Shown here piece by piece: positions 1-15,825 of a stretch of DNA of 64,000 bases; positions within the stretch are counted from its first letter, which is position 1; every line of letters begins with the position of its first letter. A program made the position numbers and the translations under genes. The notes beneath the pieces were generated by a model, which worked only from the letters and a program-made list of their open reading frames with translations, searched no databases and was not told where the DNA came from. Source of the DNA: Planctomyces sp. SH-PL62 (GTDB lineage: Bacteria; Planctomycetota; Planctomycetia; Isosphaerales; Isosphaeraceae); NCBI RefSeq assembly GCF_001610895.1, contig NZ_CP011273.1, positions 806,001 through 870,000 of the forward strand. Reading direction: 5' to 3'.

Positions 1-18
1 CGATCCCCTGCTGAGTCG

Positions 19-36
19 CCCGCGGTCCCCCGCGGG
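19..36 (+). terminator. Hairpin upstream of rpoB
   Basis: A perfect 7-bp inverted repeat (CCCGCGG / CCGCGGG) with a 4-base loop lies about 135 bases before rpoB. No T-tract follows. In most bacteria rplL precedes rpoB, so this could be a partial terminator or attenuator behind that gene, but the upstream gene is outside the window. Confidence 0.3.
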
Positions 37-170
37 CCGTCGCCGTTTGGGGTGGTCGCCGCCCGCCGCATCCGGCCGGCTCGAATGGACTCGGGCGCGT
101 CTCCGGCGAGACCGACGACGACCGCGACCCCGGCCCGTGCCCCTTTCTCTTCTCGAGGAGCGCGACCTTA

Positions 171-3890
<3,720 letters not shown>

Positions 3891-3921
3891 CGCGGCGTCC
3901 GCGTTCGTCACCCCCGACGAT

Positions 3922-3964
3922 CGCCCCTCCTCCGAGTCCCCTGCGGGCTCTCGGAGGAGGGGCG
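3922..3964 (+). terminator. Strong hairpin after rpoB
   Basis: A perfect 15-bp inverted repeat (3922-3936 with 3950-3964) starts 32 bases after the rpoB stop, and its loop can extend the stem further through CCC/GGG pairing. There is no T-run directly after it. It may act as an RNA 3'-end or processing element for the rpoB message; termination itself is inferred from position and stem strength. Confidence 0.5.
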
Positions 3965-4021
3965 GCGACGAACTCCAACCCGAGTCCGGTTGGCGGCTTC
4001 AGTCTTTTTTCGAGATTCCGC

Positions 4022-4050
4022 TTGGAATTGGCCCTGGGATTGCTTAGGAT
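4022..4050 (+). promoter_or_regulatory. Sigma-70-like promoter in the rpoB-rpoC spacer
   Basis: TTGGAA (4022-4027) and TAGGAT (4045-4050) are separated by exactly 17 bases, each matching 4 of 6 consensus positions. A start near 4057 would give a leader of about 215 bases ending at the T8 terminator at 4272, or a read-through message into rpoC with a 400-base leader. Confidence 0.45.
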
Positions 4051-4221
4051 CAGAGGATGCGACATTGTCGCGAAACGATCTTCCACGCCTTGCGAACGCC
4101 GTCGCGCGTGGGCAGCGAGGGCGGGCGGAAGCATCGCGGAACCGCCGGCACTCGGCGGGTCCCGGTCAGGGAGGAGCCGAACTTGGCGATCCGGGTCCCA
4201 GGACGACCACAATAAGAAGAA

Positions 4222-4272
4222 CCGCGGGGCCGCCCCGACGCCATCGGGGGGGTGCGTCCGCGGGTTTTTTTT
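4222..4272 (+). terminator. Intrinsic terminator 190 bases upstream of rpoC
   Basis: Two nested pairings are visible: CCGCGG at 4222-4227 with CCGCGG at 4258-4263, and CCCCGA at 4233-4238 with TCGGGG at 4244-4249. They are followed by eight T residues at 4265-4272. This is a classical factor-independent terminator in the sense direction. Because rpoC has to be transcribed, it probably works as an attenuator, or ends a short RNA begun at the promoter at 4022-4050. An additional hairpin (CCGCCG/CGGCGG) lies upstream at about 4142-4158. Confidence 0.7.
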
Positions 4273-4462
4273 GGTGAGGAGCGATGAGAGACGGGTCGAA
4301 GCGCCACGCCCCCGTCCCGATCGCACTCCCTGACGTGAACATGGGCTTGGATTGAACTCGTCCGGGAGGCCGTCCCGGTGAGGAGACGACGAAGGCGACC
4401 GTCGCTCCCTCCCCTCGGCCACCCCGCCCCGGACTCGCCGGAACCGCGGAGGAGAGTGTCTC

Positions 4463-8722
<4,260 letters not shown>

Positions 8723-8754
8723 CTCCGGCCTCGACCGGAACTTCGACACCCCCG

Positions 8755-8788
8755 ACGGCCCGCCCCGATCCAATTCGGGGCGGGCCGT
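8755..8788 (+). terminator. Hairpin terminator after rpoC
   Basis: A perfect 14-bp inverted repeat (8755-8768 with 8775-8788) and a six-base loop lie 32 bases after the rpoC stop. The following sequence is only weakly T-rich. It probably ends the rpoC transcript before the Uma2 gene. Confidence 0.6.
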
Positions 8789-8863
8789 TCGCATTCCCGG
8801 AACCTCCGATCCCGCGATACAATATCCTGGAGACGATCCCGTTCCGTCCCGAGGAGGGCCGTC

Positions 8864-9559
8864 ATGTCGACCTCGACGAAACCGATCGCCGCGCCCGCGA
8901 TCCCCATACTGGAGAACGGTGACCGCCTCTCCCGCGCCGAGTTCGAGCGCCGCTACGCCGCCATGCCGGCCGCCAGGGCCGAGCTGATCGAAGGAATCGT
9001 GTACATGGCATCGCCCGTACGCTTCGCCCAGCACGGTGAGCCTCACGCCGAGTTCATCATCTGGCTGGGGAACTACAAGGTGGCCACGCCCGGCTTGAGG
9101 ATCGGCGACAACGCCAGTGTGCGGCTCGACCTGGACAACGAGCCCCAGCCCGACATCTGCCTGTTCCTCGATCCGGAGCGCGGCGGCCAGGCCGGGATCT
9201 CCGAGGACGGCTACATCGAAGGTGCCCCGGAACTGGTCGCCGAGGTCGCCTCCAGCAGCGTCAGCATCGACCTCGGCCCCAAGCTGGACGCCTACCGGCG
9301 CAACGGCGTCCGCGAGTATCTCGTCTGGCGCGTCCTCGATGGCGCGTTCGACTGGTTCGTGCTCCGAGAAGAGCGCTTCGAGCCGCTCTCGCCGGATTCC
9401 GAGGGGATCTTGAAGAGCCTGGTCTTCCCCGGCCTCTGGCTCGACCCGACGGCCCTCCTGGCAGCCGACATGCCCCGCGTGCTGGCCGTGCTCAATCAGG
9501 GCGTCGCCTCGCCGGAGCACGCCGCGTTCGTCGAGCGGCTGAGGGGGGCGTCGGCATGA
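8864..9559 (+). CDS. Uma2 family endonuclease-like protein (DUF820)
   Basis: The 231-residue protein belongs to the Uma2/DUF820 family, a PD-(D/E)XK-nuclease-fold family greatly expanded in cyanobacteria and planctomycetes. Its biochemical function is mostly unproven. Visible family features are the early substrate block RAELIEGIVYMASP (residues 38-51), the acidic pair D97 in QPDICLFL and E127 in LVAEVAS, the lysine K140 in the LGPKLDAYRRNGV segment, and the terminal EYLVWRV strand. These are the expected active-site D, E and K positions, so the nuclease core seems intact. The gene has its own ribosome-binding site (GAGGAGG just before the ATG). Its stop overlaps the start of the downstream glycosylase gene by an ATGA, so the two are probably translationally coupled, hinting at a shared role in DNA metabolism. 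Confidence 0.88.
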   Translation: MSTSTKPIAAPAIPILENGDRLSRAEFERRYAAMPAARAELIEGIVYMASPVRFAQHGEPHAEFIIWLGNYKVATPGLRIGDNASVRLDLDNEPQPDICLFLDPERGGQAGISEDGYIEGAPELVAEVASSSVSIDLGPKLDAYRRNGVREYLVWRVLDGAFDWFVLREERFEPLSPDSEGILKSLVFPGLWLDPTALLAADMPRVLAVLNQGVASPEHAAFVERLRGASA

Positions 9560-10212
9560 AGACGGACGCCGCCGTCCGGGCGTCGGAAAGATCCCGACGT
9601 CGACTCGTGACGCTCAACGCCGAGATCCGCGACTGCCGGCGCTGCCATGCGGCCGGGTTCCTGGACGAGGCCGAATCCGTACCGATCGCGCGAGACCCCG
9701 AGGCCGACGCCCCGCCGCCGCAAATCCTGCTGGTCGGGCAGGCGCCGGGACTTCGGGCGACGATCACCGACCGGCCGTTCGCCGGCGTCGCGGGGAACAA
9801 GCTCCGTGACTGGTTCGAGCAAGGGGGCATCCCTCGCGAGGACTTCTGGCGGAAGATCCACTTCTCGGCCGTCACGCGTTGCTACCCCGGCCGCCTCCCG
9901 GGCGCGAAGGGTGACCGCGTCCCATCCCCGCCGGAGCAGGTGCTCTGTCGGCCCTGGCTCGACGGCGTCGTCGAAGCCGTCCGACCCCGCGTCGTCCTGC
10001 TCGTCGGCCTGCTCGCCGTGCGGACGTTCCTCGGTCCCGTCAAGTCCCTGTCCGCCGTCGTCGGCACGTCCACTCTCCGCGACGGGGTGCTCTACATCCC
10101 GCTCCCCCACCCCTCCGGCGTCAGCCGATGGCTCAACGAGCCCGCGAACGTCCAGGCCGTCGCCCGCGCAATGAGCCTCCTCCGCGAGGTCGTCGACGTC
10201 CACCAACTCTGA
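9556..10212 (+). CDS. Uracil-DNA glycosylase family protein (family-4-like, Fe-S)
   Basis: The 218-residue protein resembles the UDG superfamily that excises uracil from DNA in base-excision repair. The glycosylase motifs are GQAPG at residues 61-65 and HPSG at 185-188. Four cysteines (C27, C30, C109, C131) are spaced as in family-4 enzymes that bind a [4Fe-4S] cluster. The first motif has the GQAPG form rather than the GEAPG commonly seen in family 4, so substrate preference is uncertain. The ATG overlaps the Uma2 stop by four bases. The end of this gene is included in a tandem duplication that runs into the next promoter. Its last codons are repeated 106 bases downstream. Confidence 0.85.
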   Translation: MKTDAAVRASERSRRRLVTLNAEIRDCRRCHAAGFLDEAESVPIARDPEADAPPPQILLVGQAPGLRATITDRPFAGVAGNKLRDWFEQGGIPREDFWRKIHFSAVTRCYPGRLPGAKGDRVPSPPEQVLCRPWLDGVVEAVRPRVVLLVGLLAVRTFLGPVKSLSAVVGTSTLRDGVLYIPLPHPSGVSRWLNEPANVQAVARAMSLLREVVDVHQL

Positions 10213-10247
10213 ACCGTCGACCGCGGCGAAAATTCCAGTCCGCGCCA

Positions 10248-10276
10248 TTGACAGTTGTAAGAGGCTCGTCGACACT
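10248..10276 (+). promoter_or_regulatory. Upstream promoter copy of the GntR/ABC operon
   Basis: TTGACA at 10248-10253 is followed after 17 bases by GACACT at 10271-10276. This is the first copy of the duplicated promoter. It lacks the palindromic operator found at the second copy, so if active it might give unregulated transcription. Confidence 0.45.
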
Positions 10277-10357
10277 GAATCCGACGGTGTCGAATCCGTC
10301 GACGGCCACCAACGCTGAACCGCCGACCGGCGGAATCGGGATTTCGGCGCTCGCTCA

Positions 10358-10386
10358 TTGACATCTGTCTGAACCAGGCCAACACT
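10358..10386 (+). promoter_or_regulatory. Main promoter of the GntR/ABC operon
   Basis: A perfect -35 TTGACA (10358-10363) is followed after 17 bases by AACACT (10381-10386). The -10 is weak, matching 3 of 6 positions. The putative operator begins at the last base of the -10, the classical position for a repressor that blocks polymerase. Confidence 0.6.
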
Positions 10387-10405
10387 GTACTAGTTAGCTA
10401 CTACA
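10386..10405 (+). promoter_or_regulatory. Putative GntR operator palindrome
   Basis: TGTACTAG-TTAG-CTACTACA is an inverted repeat of two 8-base arms with a single mismatched pair. It overlaps the -10 and the expected transcription start and lies 17 bases before the gntR ATG. YtrA-subfamily GntR regulators usually control their own ABC operon through a palindrome of this kind, so autoregulation is the simplest reading. Confidence 0.6.
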
Positions 10406-10422
10406 CAGGGGAGGCCCGGACT

Positions 10423-10833
10423 ATGCTGATCGATCTGAGCGAGTCGGACGGCCGGCCGATCTATGGGCGGATCGCCGACGGGATCAAGTTCGCGATCGCG
10501 GGGGAGGTCTTGCGGCCGGGGGAGCTGGCTCCGTCGGTGCGCGAGCTGTCGAAGCAGTTGGTGGTGAATCCGAACACGGTCGCGCGGGCGTATCGAGACC
10601 TTCAGGCGGAAGGTTTGCTGGAGTCGGTGCGGGGGACGGGTTTGCAGGTCGCCCTGGGGGCCACCGACCGCTGTCGCCTGGCGAGGGTGGAGCACGTTCG
10701 CGGGAGGCTCCGCGCGGCGATCGAGGAGGCCCGTGAGACGGGGCTGGCGGCGGGGGAGATCGAGGCGATCCTCCGCGAGGAGTGGGAGCGGGGCCAGGGG
10801 ACAGGGGATCACGCGAACGGGAAGGGGGCTTGA
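10423..10833 (+). CDS. GntR family transcriptional regulator (YtrA type)
   Basis: The 136-residue protein has an N-terminal GntR winged helix-turn-helix (residues 10-75, with the typical IYGRIADGIKFAI start and NPNTVARAYRDLQAEGLL recognition helix and wing). A short C-terminal helical tail follows instead of a large ligand-binding domain. This is the YtrA arrangement, in which the regulator is encoded first in an operon with an ABC exporter and represses it. A GGGGAGG ribosome-binding site lies 8 bases before the ATG, and a palindromic operator sits just upstream. The ABC ATPase gene starts three bases after the stop. Confidence 0.93.
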   Translation: MLIDLSESDGRPIYGRIADGIKFAIAGEVLRPGELAPSVRELSKQLVVNPNTVARAYRDLQAEGLLESVRGTGLQVALGATDRCRLARVEHVRGRLRAAIEEARETGLAAGEIEAILREEWERGQGTGDHANGKGA

Positions 10834-10836
10834 GCC

Positions 10837-11808
10837 ATGGCCGATGTAGCGAACGTCGCGATTGCGACCGAGGGCGTGAGCAAGTTCTATCGCGATCAGG
10901 TCGCGCTCGACGGGCTCGACCTGCGGGTCCCCGAGGGCTCGGTCTTCGGCCTGCTCGGCGAGAACGGGGCGGGGAAGACGACGACGATCCAGATCCTCCT
11001 CGGGATGATCCAGCCCGACGTCGGCCGGGCGCGGGTGCTCGGGCTCGACCCGGTGCGAGACGGCCTGGAGGTGCGCCGTCGCGTGGGGTACGTCCCGGAG
11101 GTCCCGGCGCTCTACGACTGGATGACCGTCGCCGAGATCGGCTGGTTCGCCGCCGGCTTCCATCCCGAGCCGGTCATCGGGGCCGCCGGGTATCTCGCCC
11201 GCTACGGCGAATCGACCAGGGGCTTCGGCCTCCCTCCCGATCGCAAGATCAAGGCGCTCTCCAAGGGGATGCGGGCCAAGGTGTCGCTGGCGCTGGCGAT
11301 GGCCTCGGACCCTGCGCTCCTGATCCTCGACGAGCCGACCTCGGGCCTGGACGCGATGGTCCGTCGCGAGTTCCTGGAGAGCATGGTGGACCTGGCGGCG
11401 AACGGCCGGACGGTCTTCCTGTCGAGCCATCAACTCGGCGAGGTGGAGCGGGTGGCGAGCCACGTCGCGCTGCTGCACCAGGGGAAGCTGATCCTGGCCG
11501 AGCCGCTCGACGAGCTTCGGGCGAGGACGTTCCTGCTCGCCGTGAACTTCCAGAGCCGCGACCACGACGAGGCCCCGCCGGCGTCGCTGCCGATCGAGCT
11601 GATCGACGCGGCCGACGCTCCCCGGCAGGCCCACTGGCTCGTCCGCGCCCGCGACCGCGCGGCGTGCGAGGCGGTCCGCAACCTGCCGGGCGTGGAGTCG
11701 CTCAAGATCGAAACTCCGTCGCTGGAAGACGTCTACATCGGTTACATGCGAGGCCGGCGTCCCAGCCCGACGCAGACGTCGACCTCCGATGCGATCCACG
11801 TCGCTTGA
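10837..11808 (+). CDS. ABC transporter ATP-binding protein
   Basis: This is the ATPase subunit of an ABC-2-type exporter (323 residues). The P-loop GENGAGKTT is at residues 41-49, the Walker B LLILDEPTSGLD at 161-172 and the H-loop SSHQ at 196-199. The signature motif reads LSKGM (141-145) rather than LSGGQ, a variant common in this YtrA/bacitracin-export-like branch. Residues 210-323 form a C-terminal extension rich in hydrophobic strands. It is tightly coupled to gntR upstream, and the permease begins 37 bases downstream. The substrate cannot be read from the sequence; peptide or antibiotic export and envelope-stress functions are common for the family. Confidence 0.95.
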   Translation: MADVANVAIATEGVSKFYRDQVALDGLDLRVPEGSVFGLLGENGAGKTTTIQILLGMIQPDVGRARVLGLDPVRDGLEVRRRVGYVPEVPALYDWMTVAEIGWFAAGFHPEPVIGAAGYLARYGESTRGFGLPPDRKIKALSKGMRAKVSLALAMASDPALLILDEPTSGLDAMVRREFLESMVDLAANGRTVFLSSHQLGEVERVASHVALLHQGKLILAEPLDELRARTFLLAVNFQSRDHDEAPPASLPIELIDAADAPRQAHWLVRARDRAACEAVRNLPGVESLKIETPSLEDVYIGYMRGRRPSPTQTSTSDAIHVA

Positions 11809-11845
11809 CTCGTCTCTTCGTCCTTCGATCCGAAAGGAGGATCGC

Positions 11846-14680
11846 ATGATCGCGCGATTGTGGTGGAAGGAGACGCGGCAGGCCTGGCCGATCTGGGCGT
11901 TCCTGACCGCGGGAGGGCTGGCGTTGCAAGCGTCGGTCGGTTGGTACTGGGGCGACGAGGCCGGGCCGGGCGGATACGTCGCCATCGCCCTCGTGGTCAC
12001 GCTGATGTACCTGTTCCTGATCGCCGCGGCGATCTTCGCCGGCGAGCGTGAGAACGGGACGCTGTCGATGCTTGACGCGATCCCGATCGAGCGTTGGCGG
12101 GTCTGGGCCGCCAAATCGACGTTCGCGCTCGCCACGACGGCCGCGCTGGGGCTGGTGCTCTGGCTCGGGGCGCGTGTCTTCGGGGGGTGGTCGTCGGAGT
12201 GGTCGAAAGGGGGGGCCGTGACGGTCGTCTGGGGGCTGAACGGCCTGGGGTGGGGGCTCTTCTGGTCCTCGATCCTGGGCAACGCCCTGGTCGCCGCGAT
12301 CCTGGCGATGGCCTTCCTGAGCATCAGCCTGCTTTCGCTCGTGGACCTGAACCCGGGGCCGGCCAACTTGGAATCCGCGCCATCGCTCCTGATCGTGGCG
12401 GGGCTCGCCACGGCGGCCTCGGCGGTGATCTTCCAGCGGGGCGGGCCGCCCCGGCGCGCGTCGTCCCGCGCCAGGCCGTCGAGGCTCGCGACGGTCGCGG
12501 CGACGGCGACGGCGGTCGTCGCCAGAGAGCCTCGGCCGCCTCGAATCTGGCGAAGCGTCGCGCCGAGGCTCGCCTGGCAGACGCTGGGCGGGGTGCGGGC
12601 GGAACTCTGGACGCTCTTCGTGCTCGGCGTGGTCGGCCCCATGCTGCTCGCCATGAACACGACCCAGTCCGATCTGAACTTGATCGTGGGCATCTGCCTG
12701 GGCGTGGTGGCGATCCTGACCGGCGTGGCCGTTTTCAACGGTGAGAATCGGGGATGCACGCATCGGTTCCTGCTCCAGCACGGGGCGAGGCCCGGCGTCG
12801 TGTGGGGAGTCAAGGTGCTGATCTGGTGGGGAGTCGCGGTCGGGCTCTGGATGGCCGGCAGCCTCCCCATCTGGCTGTCGATCCGGGCCCAGCCCATCGC
12901 GTTCAACGCCGGGGTCCCCGCGGTGATGTCCTGGGCGACGAGCGGCTTGACGATCGGGTTCGCGGCGGCGGTCCTCTGCGGGATGGTCTTCCGTCGCGGG
13001 ATCATGGCGGGGATGATCGCGCTGGTCGTCTGCCTCCTGATCTATATCCCCCTCGGCGCTCTCTTCGCCGCTCAGGTCTTCTTTCCCTGGCATCTCCCGT
13101 ACCTCGCGGCGGCGCTGCTGGCCGTGAGCTGGGCCTGGAGCGGAGACTGGCTGCTCGATCGGCCGGGCGTGGGCCGGTGGGTTCGGCTCGCACTCTATTC
13201 GATCGCCGTCCCCGCCGTGCTGATCCCGTTCTACATCGCGAGTCGGACGTGGACCGTGCCGACGCTCCCGTCGGGTACCGCGGAGTCCCTGTTCCAGACT
13301 TCCAGGATCGCCGCGCCGGTCCCCGACGACCAGAACGCGGCCCCGCTGTATCACGAGGCCCAACTCCAGCTCGGTGGGGATTCGCAACCCATTCTCGAAG
13401 ACGGGAAGGCTCCGGAATGGTGGAGCGGGTCCTGGTCGTTCGTGTCGGGGGATTTGGACGCGCATGACCCGGCCCTGGCCGCCTGGCTGGGCCGGATCGA
13501 GCCGGCGCTGGCGACGTTGCGGAAGGCGTCGCGAATGCCGTCCTGCCGGTTCGGCGAGTTGAGCAAGGCGACGGAGTTCCGACCGTCTCCCGAACCGGCG
13601 CCGTACTCGCTGATGACGCCCGTGGTCGTTTCGGCGCGCGTCCGCCAGGCCCGGGGCGACCTGGAGGGCGCCTGGACCGAGGTCGAGACGCTGCTTCGCA
13701 TGGCTCGACAATTCTCGTTCACCCCGTCATGGTCGTACTCCTTGTTCGAGCCGGCGGGGCTCGGGCTTGCGATGCGATGGGCGGGCGACCCTCGCCAGAC
13801 GGCCGACTCCCTTGAAAGGGGACTCCGGGCGTGGCGGGACCTCCCCCCCGCCGCGAAGAAGGCCGATCGGGTCCGGATCGACGCCGTGGTCTTCCGCAAC
13901 ACGCTGGCGACGCCCCGGGCCGATCTGGTCGACGGCCTCTTCTTCGGGTGGGCCGCCGGAGGCCGCAAGAAGGTCCAACCGCTCGAGCGGTTGAGGTACG
14001 ACCTCCAGACGACTCCCTGGGAGATTGAACGCGCCCGCAAGGTGTTCGCCCTCCTGGCGGCGGCCCGGATCCAGGAGATCGAGACCAGGCCGAGCGAGCT
14101 GGCGACGTCCCCCCAACCCTGGACTCCACGCCTCGCGTTCAACTGGGACGAAGGAGCCGGCCGGGTCCGGTCGATCTCTGCCGACGAGCTCGAGTTCCTC
14201 TCCCAGACCACGAGCCTCGCCCGTTACTCCAGACTCTGGCAGGGCCTCTCGTCGTTCGATCGGGACGAGACGGCGCGACGAGCCCTGAACCAGATCTTCC
14301 TCCTTCGGATCTGGCAGGCCCGGCACGAAGGGAAGTTGCCCCAGTCGCTCCTGGAATTGAGAAGCTCCCGGCCCGACCTCGACGGCGAGCCCTTCCGCGG
14401 GGACGGCGTCGCCGAGCTGGACCTCTACACCTCGAAGCCCTTCGGCTACATCCCGTCGCAGGGGCAGCACCTGCTGCCGCTCGGGTCCTACGAACCGATC
14501 GGCCCCGATCGCGTGAGCTTTGAGAGACTCCGCTCGACGGCCGATTGCTGGCTGCTCTACAGCGTCGGCCCGGATGCCATCGACGACCGGGCCATGCGAA
14601 ACCTCGACTACAGCGGACAAGGCGACATCATCTTCCCGCTCAAGGACGGCGTGAAGCCGCCCGAACCCGCCGCCCCCTGA
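11846..14680 (+). CDS. ABC-2 type permease fused to a large soluble C-terminal domain
   Basis: The 944-residue partner permease of the preceding ATPase. The first ~465 residues contain about 12 hydrophobic segments in two groups, separated by a basic, alanine-rich linker near residues 195-230, as if two six-helix permease halves were fused. From about residue 470 the protein is soluble-looking to its end, with helical stretches such as the LYHEAQLQLGG and DLEGAWTEVETLLRMARQF segments and a C-terminal part mentioning DLYTSKPFGYIPS and YSVGPDAIDD. I do not recognise this domain by name; proteins with a similar C-terminus occur as free planctomycete secreted proteins. The start was placed at the ATG at 11846 because AAAGGAGG lies 5 bases upstream. 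Earlier in-frame starts would overlap the ATPase. Confidence 0.85.
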   Translation: MIARLWWKETRQAWPIWAFLTAGGLALQASVGWYWGDEAGPGGYVAIALVVTLMYLFLIAAAIFAGERENGTLSMLDAIPIERWRVWAAKSTFALATTAALGLVLWLGARVFGGWSSEWSKGGAVTVVWGLNGLGWGLFWSSILGNALVAAILAMAFLSISLLSLVDLNPGPANLESAPSLLIVAGLATAASAVIFQRGGPPRRASSRARPSRLATVAATATAVVAREPRPPRIWRSVAPRLAWQTLGGVRAELWTLFVLGVVGPMLLAMNTTQSDLNLIVGICLGVVAILTGVAVFNGENRGCTHRFLLQHGARPGVVWGVKVLIWWGVAVGLWMAGSLPIWLSIRAQPIAFNAGVPAVMSWATSGLTIGFAAAVLCGMVFRRGIMAGMIALVVCLLIYIPLGALFAAQVFFPWHLPYLAAALLAVSWAWSGDWLLDRPGVGRWVRLALYSIAVPAVLIPFYIASRTWTVPTLPSGTAESLFQTSRIAAPVPDDQNAAPLYHEAQLQLGGDSQPILEDGKAPEWWSGSWSFVSGDLDAHDPALAAWLGRIEPALATLRKASRMPSCRFGELSKATEFRPSPEPAPYSLMTPVVVSARVRQARGDLEGAWTEVETLLRMARQFSFTPSWSYSLFEPAGLGLAMRWAGDPRQTADSLERGLRAWRDLPPAAKKADRVRIDAVVFRNTLATPRADLVDGLFFGWAAGGRKKVQPLERLRYDLQTTPWEIERARKVFALLAAARIQEIETRPSELATSPQPWTPRLAFNWDEGAGRVRSISADELEFLSQTTSLARYSRLWQGLSSFDRDETARRALNQIFLLRIWQARHEGKLPQSLLELRSSRPDLDGEPFRGDGVAELDLYTSKPFGYIPSQGQHLLPLGSYEPIGPDRVSFERLRSTADCWLLYSVGPDAIDDRAMRNLDYSGQGDIIFPLKDGVKPPEPAAP

Positions 14681-14689
14681 CGACGCGGG

Positions 14690-14715
14690 GGGGGGCCCGA
14701 TCACTCGGGCCTCCC
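14690..14715 (+). terminator. Hairpin after the ABC operon
   Basis: A GC-rich stem of about 11 bp with a TCAC loop, centred on GGCCCGA (14694-14700) and TCGGGCC (14705-14711), begins 9 bases after the permease stop. No T-tract follows. The remaining 220 bases before the next gene contain a second small hairpin (CCTCGT/ACGAGG near 14797-14814) and nothing else I can name. Confidence 0.45.
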
Positions 14716-14933
14716 TCACGCCGTCGATCCGAAGGAGGCGGTGACTGCGGCGTTGTTCAACGCCCCATCACTTCTCGATCCCGATCGGCTCCCAATCCTC
14801 GTCCCGAGACGAGGTCGGGGGGGCGTGCGCGCAACGGGCGCCATTCGAACATGAGAATTAGCACGTGAAAACCTAATCAGATCTTCAGGATATCGGTCGT
14901 CCTGATTCGTGGGGATCCGCGAGAGGGGGAACC

Positions 14934-15497
14934 ATGGCTCGACACGGAGCGCATCGCATCGCTTCCATCGCAGGCCGCCTGGGCCTGGGGACGCTCGGGT
15001 TCGGCTGCCTGACGGCGTCGCTGTTCATGGTGCCGACGTATGTTTCCCGGCGGTATCGATCGGCCGTAGACGAGATGTTCTCGGACTCGTCGGCCGTGCA
15101 CTCGGCGATCATCGGGGAGAGGATCGCCGAGGCGCGGTTCTCGGACAGCTTCCGGGAGGTCGTGGACATCGTGGCCGGGTTGCCGGAGCCGCCGAGCTGG
15201 GAAGCCCTGCGCCGGATCCTGGAGGAGCGGGGGAAGACCGACCTCTGGTACTCCCTGCGGCTCCGCCTGATCAGGAGCACGGGCGACGATGTGGAGATCA
15301 CCTACGTCCGTCGGCCCTATCACAATCCGGCGCATTACCACGAGTTCTTGAGAATCGCGAATACCGGTCGACTGGAGTCCGTGTCTGGCTGGGTCGAAGA
15401 GCCCGGCGACCTCCGAGATTTAGCACGGAGAAATCAGGATCCCGCCCCGGCTTTCCCCCTCGATCCCCTCTCGGCGCCGGGGCGCCCGAGCAACTGA
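14934..15497 (+). CDS. Hypothetical protein, first of two tandem paralogues
   Basis: This 187-residue protein is not recognised. An N-terminal hydrophobic segment (residues 12-34, LGLGTLGFGCLTASLFM) could be a signal anchor. The rest looks soluble, with a conserved core containing PEPPSWEALRRILEERG and TDLWYSLRLR, then a VRRPYHNPAHYHEFL segment. The gene at 15826 encodes a clear paralogue with the same blocks. The ribosome-binding region GCGAGAGGGGGA is also shared upstream of both genes, so the duplication included regulatory DNA. A small extracytoplasmic or membrane-anchored protein is the most I can infer. Confidence 0.7.
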   Translation: MARHGAHRIASIAGRLGLGTLGFGCLTASLFMVPTYVSRRYRSAVDEMFSDSSAVHSAIIGERIAEARFSDSFREVVDIVAGLPEPPSWEALRRILEERGKTDLWYSLRLRLIRSTGDDVEITYVRRPYHNPAHYHEFLRIANTGRLESVSGWVEEPGDLRDLARRNQDPAPAFPLDPLSAPGRPSN

Positions 15498-15825
15498 TCG
15501 GTCGGGGCGTCCAGCGAGCAATAGCCTTTTCGGTCGGGCCGAAGGCCTAGTTTCACGAGCTTTGACACTCCGGCCACCCATCCCTGGGGGGCGATCTGAT
15601 GAAATTTCACGAAACACTCCCCATGCCCGCGCCGCGCGTGTAGAATCCAGCCGCCAAGTCGTAAGTCGACATCTTGACCTATGGATTTAAGGGTTCCCTC
15701 GATACGACGAACGAGGGGAGCGTGCGGGGAGATCGGCCTTCTCAATTCTGGGCCGCTTCACCGCGGGTGTCGACTCGATCCCATCGTCTGACCTGATTCG
15801 CAAGGCTTTTGCGAGAGGGGGAGCT
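15498..15825. other. Spacer between the tandem paralogues
   Basis: This 328-base stretch has no convincing coding potential. It contains a TTGACA at 15562-15567 and a TAGAAT at 15641-15646, too far apart to form one promoter, and a TTGACC near 15674. The last 35 bases (CCTGATTCG, then GCGAGAGGGGGA) resemble the leader of the upstream paralogue. Confidence 0.4.

Larger units (their letters stand above)
10191..10405 (+). repeat. Imperfect tandem duplication spanning the end of the UDG gene and the GntR promoter
   Basis: Unit 1 starts at 10191 and unit 2 at 10297. Both begin CGTCGACG, continue through a near-identical CCACCAAC-CTGAACCG stretch, diverge in the middle, and converge again on CATTGACA with 17 bases to an ACACT hexamer. 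The -35-like elements are 110 bases apart and the left ends 106 bases apart, so a small indel has accumulated. Unit 1 contains the real stop of the glycosylase gene; unit 2 contains a dead copy of its last codons and the active-looking promoter and operator. Confidence 0.7.
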
